Shown piece by piece: positions 7,619 to 12,508 of a stretch of DNA of 12,508 nt. This DNA comes from Acidobacteria bacterium UBA823 (GTDB lineage: Bacteria; Acidobacteriota; Vicinamibacteria; Vicinamibacterales; UBA823), in the NCBI GenBank assembly GCA_002296225.1, contig DBHR01000106.1, forward strand, positions 46,827-59,334. The letters are read 5' to 3'. Position 1 is the first letter of the stretch; every line of letters starts with the position of its first letter. A program made the position numbers and the translations under genes. The notes below the pieces were generated by a model that was not told where the DNA came from, ran no database searches, and saw nothing but the letters and a program-made list of their open reading frames with translations.

Positions 7619-8860
7619 ATGAGTCGAAGTCGAATGTGCTTCGTAGCGTTGTGCACCGTTGCGGCGTGTGCTGGGCCGCAAACTTCGGAGGAGTCTACTA
7701 CGGTCACGGGACCCAAAACCGTAGCTGAGGAAGCTGGGTTGATCGTCTTGGCTTCGGCCGATGAGGAGAAGAGGTTCATTCTGCGTTATCCGCAGAATGA
7801 CAAAGACTGGAACAGTCGGTTATTGGTAGCGGCGCACGGCGGAACCGGTGGGCCATCCCTTTCAGCGGACGGTACGCAGATCGGCACGGGTGAAACCTCG
7901 CTGGACGATTTAATCGGCGAATACGCGGTCGCGCAGGGATTCGCGTATGCGAGCGTCGACCGAAACGGCGTCGGCGGGACGCACCAAGGGTTGGCGCTTG
8001 TGAACGAATTCGCGGCGTTGGCTCGTGGCCGTGTGGCTGATGCACTCGGTCGCGATGTGGAGTTGATGTATCTGGTCGGATTGTCCATGGGTGGCGGAAT
8101 CGCCCGTTATGCGTCCGAGGATCCCGAGACGCTCTTTGACAGCGTCATCATCGTAGCCGGCGCTGCGGGTGATGCGGTCACCCAAGTTGACAGGTTGGCC
8201 CGGCGGGTCGCGCTGTGGCCCAAGATCGATCCGCGAGAGCATCCCGAGGTGAAGGACGAGGATCCTCTGGTTTTGGCTTACTCCGCGGATGGGTCGGGAA
8301 CCCCCGTGGAGGCGAGAGCTCTTTGGCCGTTTATTGGCGCGTCCTCGTCAAGGGCCAATCTCCAGCAGATGCTGGCAAGTAACGGACTTGAGGGGCTGTC
8401 GGCGACGGAACTCGAGCAGTTCCGTATAGCGTCCTACGCCGACCGACCCGGTTTCGTGGAACAGGTGCGAGCGCGTGATACCTCGGGCCATGTCCAGGTA
8501 CCGACGCTCGAAATCGTCGGGACTTACGACGACTTTGTGCTTGCTGAGATTCTTGCCTATAAACGTAAGGTCTTGTCGGATCCCGCGTGGGCTGCTCAAC
8601 ACCGCTTATATCAGGTACGCGAGGCTTGGCACATCTCGCGTGAGGATGATGCCTTGGAAGGGTTCAGGTATCGAATGTCGCGGATGGGGCTCAGTGCTGA
8701 GACGCAGCGGGCGGCCGGTGAGTTCGGCTCCTACGTGCAGGCGGTCCAGGACGCGTTGGACTTCGCTGATCGCTGGGTCACCCACGACATTCCCGCCCCT
8801 CGAGACCAAACCGTGGACGATGGCGCCGGCTTAATCGAAACGTCCGGTACAGACGGCTAA
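7619..8860 (+). CDS. Predicted lipoprotein alpha/beta hydrolase
   Basis: This is a 413-aa serine hydrolase of unknown substrate. The N-terminus is a short basic stretch (MSRSR), a hydrophobic stretch, and a lipobox-like VAAC with Cys17. That predicts lipidation and attachment to the cell envelope. Hydrolase marks: oxyanion-hole strand VAAHGGTGG at 70-78; SVDRNGVGG at 112-120; nucleophile elbow GLSMGGG at 154-160 with Ser156; acid candidate Asp304 or Asp305 in VGTYDDF; and His338 in REAWHIS. The layout resembles polyester- or phenolic-ester-cleaving esterases (PHB depolymerase- or tannase-like), but I cannot assign a family with confidence. The start is fixed by AGGAGG at 7601-7606. It is the second gene of an operon with the MtnK-like kinase. 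Its TAA overlaps the stop codon of the convergent cytochrome gene within CTAA. Confidence 0.82.
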   Translation: MSRSRMCFVALCTVAACAGPQTSEESTTVTGPKTVAEEAGLIVLASADEEKRFILRYPQNDKDWNSRLLVAAHGGTGGPSLSADGTQIGTGETSLDDLIGEYAVAQGFAYASVDRNGVGGTHQGLALVNEFAALARGRVADALGRDVELMYLVGLSMGGGIARYASEDPETLFDSVIIVAGAAGDAVTQVDRLARRVALWPKIDPREHPEVKDEDPLVLAYSADGSGTPVEARALWPFIGASSSRANLQQMLASNGLEGLSATELEQFRIASYADRPGFVEQVRARDTSGHVQVPTLEIVGTYDDFVLAEILAYKRKVLSDPAWAAQHRLYQVREAWHISREDDALEGFRYRMSRMGLSAETQRAAGEFGSYVQAVQDALDFADRWVTHDIPAPRDQTVDDGAGLIETSGTDG

Positions 8861-10125
8861 GGGTTACGTTCGACCGGAGCCTGCCCGATTTTGGCAACGT
8901 TAACCGGCGGGGTGCTAACCAAATCCAGGGTGAAACGTACCGGTAAATTCCCGTCAGTCTGGTCAGATTTGAATATGGCTTGCACTTCCAGCGTGGTGCC
9001 GCGAGCGAGGGTCAGCGGCTCCTCCAGCCAATACCTCGTTCGCCACTGAGGCCGTGGGCTCGCCAGGCGGACTATTGGTGTTCGGCGTCCATCGCGGGTG
9101 AGTGCTTCTATTTGAACCGCTAGAGCGTCAGTCGCGAGGTTTGGCAAGATCGCCAACAGGTCCACGTCCCGGGCCAGGTCCGTCGTGAACGTGACGACCT
9201 GGTCGTTGCCGGTGTTAAGGCGTGACGGAGACTGAAGGGTCATTGTTTCGACCTTAGGGACGTCTCGGGTCGCCACGTAGAGGGCAACAGCGCTGCGGTC
9301 TTCAACTGCCAGTCCTTCGTATGTCCAGGTTTTTTTATAGGTCACGCGCAGAACGAGATCAGCGTCAGCTGGCACGGCATACGCGGCCCCATCGAGGGCG
9401 ATTGCTTCTTGTCCGGGAAGCCACGCCGCGAGAATCTGTTCGGTGTCGAACTCAGAGACATCCTCAACGCCGAAACCAGGGTTGGGGTCGGCCGCATCGT
9501 ATACCGCTGCTTTATTGGACGTGTCGACGAAAAGGATCGCGGACCGAACAATGGCCGGCGCACCAGGGCGAAAGTCCACCGCGCGGATCAGGGTCTCCCG
9601 TTCAAACCCACTCGGTATGACGAAGTACCTGGTAGCCTCATGGACGTCGGCGGTGAGGGTAAATATCTCGGGCATCTCAAAAATGGCTGTGGGTTCACCG
9701 AGTGGCCAAGATGGTTTTACGTTGGCCACGGGGTGGTCAACGGGCACGCCTTCTGGCGTACCGCCGTTGGCCCATTCCACGACGATGTCGAGCTGTTGGG
9801 CGGTTAATGAGCCGCCGTGCTTGAACCTACCAAACCCGTCTTCGGGCTGCCACGGTGGCATCGTGAGATTGACGAGTTCCTCCTTGATTGACTGTGCCCA
9901 TGGATAGGCATCGCCGTAACTGAGAAGGGACATTGGTGCGACGGCGCCAGGCGCGTGGCAGCCGCCGCACTGAGCCAAGAAAATTGGATAGACGTCCTGG
10001 TGGTACATGTATTTCGACGTAATCGGCTTATGGGCGTTGGTTGTAGAGCCACTGACCAGTAGGATCGTTGCGATTATGGCAACGGATAACAGCAGGCCTC
10101 GATGCATGGGACCATCGCCAGGCAT
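8857..10125 (-). CDS. Secreted c-type cytochrome with a PHM-like (Cu type II monooxygenase) C-terminal region
   Basis: This 422-aa protein has an N-terminal signal segment (about residues 9-31, ending STTNAHKP). A small cytochrome c domain follows, with heme site CGGCH at 53-57 and probable axial Met89 in TMPPW, then a GGSLTAQQLDIVVEWANGG block. Residues about 160-410 follow the layout of the copper type II, ascorbate-dependent monooxygenase fold seen in many acidobacterial cytochrome fusions: RYFVIPSG, RAVDFRPGAPAIV, ILAAWLPG, and RYWLEEPLTLARGTTLEV. The expected copper ligands look replaced: the HH position reads VRSA (193-196), the HY position reads TY (262-263), and the PHMH position reads PNLA (328-331). 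Heme function is likely; monooxygenase activity is doubtful. The ATG directly abuts the TAA of the upstream HMBD gene (TAAATG), with GGAG as ribosome site, so the two are translationally coupled. An ATG at 10107 is an alternative start. Confidence 0.82.
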   Translation of the reverse strand: MPGDGPMHRGLLLSVAIIATILLVSGSTTNAHKPITSKYMYHQDVYPIFLAQCGGCHAPGAVAPMSLLSYGDAYPWAQSIKEELVNLTMPPWQPEDGFGRFKHGGSLTAQQLDIVVEWANGGTPEGVPVDHPVANVKPSWPLGEPTAIFEMPEIFTLTADVHEATRYFVIPSGFERETLIRAVDFRPGAPAIVRSAILFVDTSNKAAVYDAADPNPGFGVEDVSEFDTEQILAAWLPGQEAIALDGAAYAVPADADLVLRVTYKKTWTYEGLAVEDRSAVALYVATRDVPKVETMTLQSPSRLNTGNDQVVTFTTDLARDVDLLAILPNLATDALAVQIEALTRDGRRTPIVRLASPRPQWRTRYWLEEPLTLARGTTLEVQAIFKSDQTDGNLPVRFTLDLVSTPPVNVAKIGQAPVERNP

Positions 10126-11484
10126 TTAACGCTCCGAATACGCGGTGGCGATAGCCGCGGCGGCTTGACCGAAGACCGCATATGCAGACTCGACGCGTTG
10201 CCGGTTGCCGAGGTCGCCGTACCAGTCGAGGAGCCAGGCAGCACGGACGAGTTCTTTGACCGCAAGCCTGACCGAGAGTTGCCTCTCGGCTGGTAGGTGG
10301 CGGAGGTGTGGCGTCAGAGCCAACGCGAGGTCCTTGGCTTCAAGCGCAGGGATCCAGATTTCCGTAAAGGCGCCGTCCCGCAGCAAGTTCTGCACATGGG
10401 CGTCACGGGCCGAGACCTCCGCTGCAATCTCGCCTGGCCGGTCTGGGATATTCACCATCAGCGTACCGATGGTCGCGGCTGCGCCAGCGGGGAAGGCCCC
10501 AGGTGCTGTTGCTGTTGGGTTAGGCGAAGGAGTTCTGGTTGTTTCGGTGAAAGTGAAATCGAACCGCTCCTCGGGGCCAGTAGGATCGAATCGTATTTTG
10601 ACCGAGATTTCCCTTGGCAGGTTGTCGCTTCCGATGTTGGCTTCAAGAAATGTTCCATCTGGTGAAGCGACGAGCGGCTGCGCTGCAAGTTCAAACATCT
10701 CGTCCGTGTCTACGTCGTAGGTTTCCCGGAGCACTGCGCGTCCCTTGGCGCTGCCGACGACCATCGGTTGCGAATAGTTATCGTACAGGTGGAGCACAAA
10801 GCGATCCGATGCGGGATACGTGCCTTCGAGATGGTGCCAATTGTCGGGTGCCATAAAGAACGTCCCGCCGTGTTTGGGCGTGTGATCTTCATGGGGTAAG
10901 GACCCGAGTTGCTGCACCATTTGTTGGCCACCATCGATCGGGCACATCCCCGGCTCAAGGGAACTGACGTGGGGATGGTCTGGGCAGGTCCAGGTAAGCG
11001 CGAGGCGGACCGGGATTAGCTGCCGGCCGCCTATGGGGCAGTTGCCACCTTTGGCGTCCAGAATGATCGAATGCACCGGACAGGTCCAGGCCTCCGCGCG
11101 CCGGGTCTCGACGAGGTTCATATTACAAATGGGGCACGGACCGTTATGGGTTTCGTGAATTTCCGGATGCATCGGACAGGTAAAGGAAAAAGGCGGAAGA
11201 TTGCTTTCGTCAACCAACGGATTGTCTAGTGCTCGGGTAACCGACGGGGTCTTCGACTGTGCCAGACCGGCCATTACCTGATCGCCCGAGGAGTTATCCG
11301 ACAAGTGCTGCTTGGTCTGTTGTAACGCGACCCGGTGCGCGAGGGTTTTGAGTGGGTCCGCCAGTGCGTTAAGGTGGGCCTGGTCGCCCGTTGGACCGTT
11401 TTGAGTCTCAGCCTGAATCCTTATCGCCGCGCTGTTAACCATCGTGCTGGCAAGAAGAACAGCGACTATGTGGCCTTGAATCAT
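10126..11484 (-). CDS. Secreted protein with three heavy-metal-binding (HMBD) repeats
   Basis: This 452-aa protein begins with a signal peptide (about residues 1-25). Three tandem HMBD-type modules follow at about 101-126, 133-158 and 165-191, each opening (F/W)TCPxH. Repeat 1 is complete: C103, H106, C117, C120. Repeats 2 (C135, H138, C149, then Gly152) and 3 (C167, H170, C181, then Asp184) lack the fourth ligand. After a His-rich linker (HEDHTPKHGG, 198-207), a beta-rich segment starts at FFMAPDNWHHLEGTYP (209-224). The C-terminus (about 340-452) is helical. HMBD modules occur in copper and other heavy-metal efflux ATPases and adaptor proteins, so a periplasmic metal-binding role is likely, with the metal unknown. 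AGAGG lies upstream of ATG 11484. It is the first gene of the operon with the cytochrome/PHM-like gene, joined by TAAATG. Confidence 0.82.
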   Translation of the reverse strand: MIQGHIVAVLLASTMVNSAAIRIQAETQNGPTGDQAHLNALADPLKTLAHRVALQQTKQHLSDNSSGDQVMAGLAQSKTPSVTRALDNPLVDESNLPPFSFTCPMHPEIHETHNGPCPICNMNLVETRRAEAWTCPVHSIILDAKGGNCPIGGRQLIPVRLALTWTCPDHPHVSSLEPGMCPIDGGQQMVQQLGSLPHEDHTPKHGGTFFMAPDNWHHLEGTYPASDRFVLHLYDNYSQPMVVGSAKGRAVLRETYDVDTDEMFELAAQPLVASPDGTFLEANIGSDNLPREISVKIRFDPTGPEERFDFTFTETTRTPSPNPTATAPGAFPAGAAATIGTLMVNIPDRPGEIAAEVSARDAHVQNLLRDGAFTEIWIPALEAKDLALALTPHLRHLPAERQLSVRLAVKELVRAAWLLDWYGDLGNRQRVESAYAVFGQAAAAIATAYSER

Positions 11485-11544
11485 GACGGAACCTCTCAGT
11501 CAGGCGCGCAGCATCCGGGAGTGCTTGCGTCGGCGGAGTGGGCT

Positions 11545-11567
11545 GGTGCGTTCGATAAGTTCGCACC
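11545..11567 (-). repeat. Inverted repeat in the HMBD operon leader
   Basis: GGTGCG (11545-11550) and CGCACC (11562-11567) are perfect inverted copies 11 nt apart, with a direct repeat of GTTCG in the middle. Relative to the candidate minus-strand promoter this lies about 20-42 nt into the transcript. It could be a leader hairpin or a regulator site. It has no U-tract, so it is not a terminator. Confidence 0.3.
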
Positions 11568-11573
11568 GAAAAC

Positions 11574-11599
11574 GCTGATGGATATCAGCAAAAATTATA
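11574..11599 (-). promoter_or_regulatory. Candidate promoter and overlapping operator of the HMBD operon
   Basis: Reading the minus strand, a perfect TATAAT (11599 to 11594) is followed by TTTT and then the palindrome GCTGAT-ATCC-ATCAGC (11589 to 11574). The predicted start (near 11587) falls inside the palindrome, a classic position for a repressor. No good -35 hexamer lies at 16-18 nt, which would suit a promoter that needs an activator. The leader to the HMBD start would be about 100 nt. Confidence 0.4.
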
Positions 11600-11650
11600 C
11601 ACCAGCAACACCACTATGGCTGTTGGGCCTCAGAGAACGCCCGAACAGAA

Positions 11651-11684
11651 TTGACATCTTTCCTTGTCTTTTGGTCGGTATAAT
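11651..11684 (+). promoter_or_regulatory. Candidate promoter of the asparaginase gene, long spacer
   Basis: A perfect TTGACA (11651-11656) and a perfect TATAAT (11679-11684) occur in the intergenic region upstream of the asparaginase gene, but 22 nt apart instead of about 17. The -10 alone is well placed (about 60 nt before the start codon). The long spacer means either the TTGACA is fortuitous or a regulator is needed to align the two boxes. Confidence 0.35.
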
Positions 11685-11733
11685 CCAATAGCCAGTCGAG
11701 TGTGGTCGCTAGGGCCGGAACCGACAAGATGGC

Positions 11734-11739
11734 AGGAGG
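11734..11739 (+). promoter_or_regulatory. Ribosome binding site of the asparaginase gene
   Basis: A perfect AGGAGG lies 7 nt before ATG 11747, which fixes the start and the twin-arginine leader. Confidence 0.8.
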
Positions 11740-11746
11740 GCACCTC

Positions 11747-12508
11747 ATGAGCAGCAGGATTAACCGTCGTGATTTTATTCGAACCGGCGCTGCGGTCACG
11801 GGTTTCGCGGCAGCAACGTCACGAACGGCGTTCGGCCGGGCGCCTGCGGTCCAGACGTCTAGCGTCAGCCCGGTCGTCATCGCCTCGGGTAACGGCCATC
11901 GGATTCGGAACGGAGGATCGGAAACGTGCGTTGAAACGGCATACAGGATGATGACGGGTGGAGCCGATGTACTGGAATCGCTCATCGCCGGCGTCAACCT
12001 AAACGAGTTGGATCCCCAGGAAGGCGGTGTTGGCTTTGGTGGGTCGCCAAACGCGGACGGAATTGTGCAACTCGACTCGTGCTGCATGCACGGGCCTAGG
12101 AAGCGAGCCGGGGGCGTGGCTGCCATTGAAGGCGTGAAGACGCCGTCGCTCGTCGCCCATGCGGTCATGGAGCACACGGACCATCATCTACTGGTTGGCC
12201 ATGATGCCAGGGATTTCGCCCGGAACATGGGTTTTACCATTCACGACGACCTAAACACTGACCGATCACGGGAGCGCTGGCTTGAGTGGAAACGGCGGAT
12301 TGACCCCGGACACTACCTGGATCCCAAGAAACGGGCATGGGCTGGTTATGAAGCCGGACTTGGCATGATGGCTGACGGCTTAATTGATGAGCATGATTTC
12401 TTTGGGACGATTAACTGTGACGGAATCAACGCGGACGGCGAAATATGCGGGGTGACGACGACGAGTGGCCTGGCGTGGAAGATTCCAGGCCGAGTCGGCG
12501 ACTCACCG
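11747..12508 (+). CDS. N4-(beta-N-acetylglucosaminyl)-L-asparaginase (glycosylasparaginase family), N-terminal part
   Basis: The reading frame stays open to the window end: 254 codons of a gene usually 320-390 codons long. The protein starts with a Tat signal (RRDFIRTGAAVTGFAAA, residues 7-23), so it is exported folded. It is a type-2 asparaginase-like Ntn hydrolase. Marks seen: NLNELDPQEGGVGFGGSPN at 84-102, a SCCMHGPRKRAGGVAAIEGVK region at 111-131, a GTINCDGIN segment at 220-228, and VTTTSGLAWKIPGRVGDSP at 236-254. By comparison with known glycosylasparaginases, Thr221 should be the autoprocessing nucleophile that becomes the N-terminus of the beta chain. The enzyme cleaves the GlcNAc-Asn bond or related beta-aspartyl amides. 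Such a Tat-exported form could recycle asparagine-linked glycan or peptide debris. It is divergent from the HMBD operon. Confidence 0.92.
   Translation, partial: MSSRINRRDFIRTGAAVTGFAAATSRTAFGRAPAVQTSSVSPVVIASGNGHRIRNGGSETCVETAYRMMTGGADVLESLIAGVNLNELDPQEGGVGFGGSPNADGIVQLDSCCMHGPRKRAGGVAAIEGVKTPSLVAHAVMEHTDHHLLVGHDARDFARNMGFTIHDDLNTDRSRERWLEWKRRIDPGHYLDPKKRAWAGYEAGLGMMADGLIDEHDFFGTINCDGINADGEICGVTTTSGLAWKIPGRVGDSP

Noticed and set aside
11604..11629. CAACACC/GGCTGTTG imperfect inverted repeat
   Set aside because: The arms pair only with a bulge and the loop is short; the match is not better than expected by chance in an intergenic region.
11614..12177. 187-codon minus-strand frame opposite the asparaginase gene
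   Set aside because: It overlaps a clear Tat/Ntn-hydrolase gene with a perfect ribosome site; the antisense translation shows no family features.
1..12508. Mobile elements, CRISPR arrays, tRNA or rRNA genes, toxin-antitoxin or defence genes
   Set aside because: No transposase or integrase motifs, no regularly spaced repeats, no RNA-gene signatures and no recognisable defence domains were found; gene spacing and gene content look chromosomal and undisturbed.

Overview
The window is a 12.5 kb piece of a bacterial chromosome of moderate-to-high GC. It carries ten protein-coding genes, two of them cut by the window edges. I see no RNA genes, insertion sequences or CRISPR arrays. The DUF1553/DUF1501 pair, the cytochrome c plus copper-monooxygenase-fold protein, the heavy-metal-binding-domain protein and the Tat-exported glycosylasparaginase together point to Acidobacteriota (Vicinamibacteria-like). 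Planctomycetota or a related lineage also remains possible. This placement is inferred from gene content only.

Layout. Positions 1-2002 (+) hold the tail of a DUF1553 (PSD1-type) protein followed by a DUF1501 protein, an operon typical of polymer-degrading environmental bacteria. Positions 2036-3202 (-) encode an FAD-dependent amine/amino-acid oxidoreductase of the DAO/SoxB type. A hairpin lies in the gap between these two convergent units. Positions 3469-5031 (+) encode biosynthetic threonine ammonia-lyase (ilvA), and 5028-6377 (-) encode a plant/cyanobacterial-like threonine synthase (thrC). These two genes converge and their stop codons overlap in a 4-nt TTAA. Positions 6531-8860 (+) are a two-gene operon: a kinase resembling 5-methylthioribose kinase (MtnK), then a predicted lipoprotein alpha/beta hydrolase. 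Positions 8857-11484 (-) are a second two-gene operon: a secreted protein with three heavy-metal-binding (HMBD) repeats, then a secreted c-type cytochrome fused to a copper type II monooxygenase (PHM)-like fold. The end of this operon overlaps the hydrolase stop codon by 4 nt (CTAA). From 11747 (+) to the edge is the N-terminal part of a Tat-exported N4-(beta-N-acetylglucosaminyl)-L-asparaginase.

How the genes fit together. ThrC makes threonine and IlvA consumes it toward 2-oxobutyrate and isoleucine, so the convergent pair flanks one metabolic branch point. The FAD oxidase and the asparaginase are also nitrogen or amino-acid enzymes, but no pathway links them visibly. The most unusual part is the HMBD/cytochrome-PHM operon. 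The PHM fold appears to be retained while all three copper-ligand motifs look replaced, and two of the three HMBD repeats have lost their last cysteine. It may be a structural, electron-transfer or metal-handling pair rather than a monooxygenase. No confirmed novel system can be claimed from sequence alone; that operon is the best candidate.
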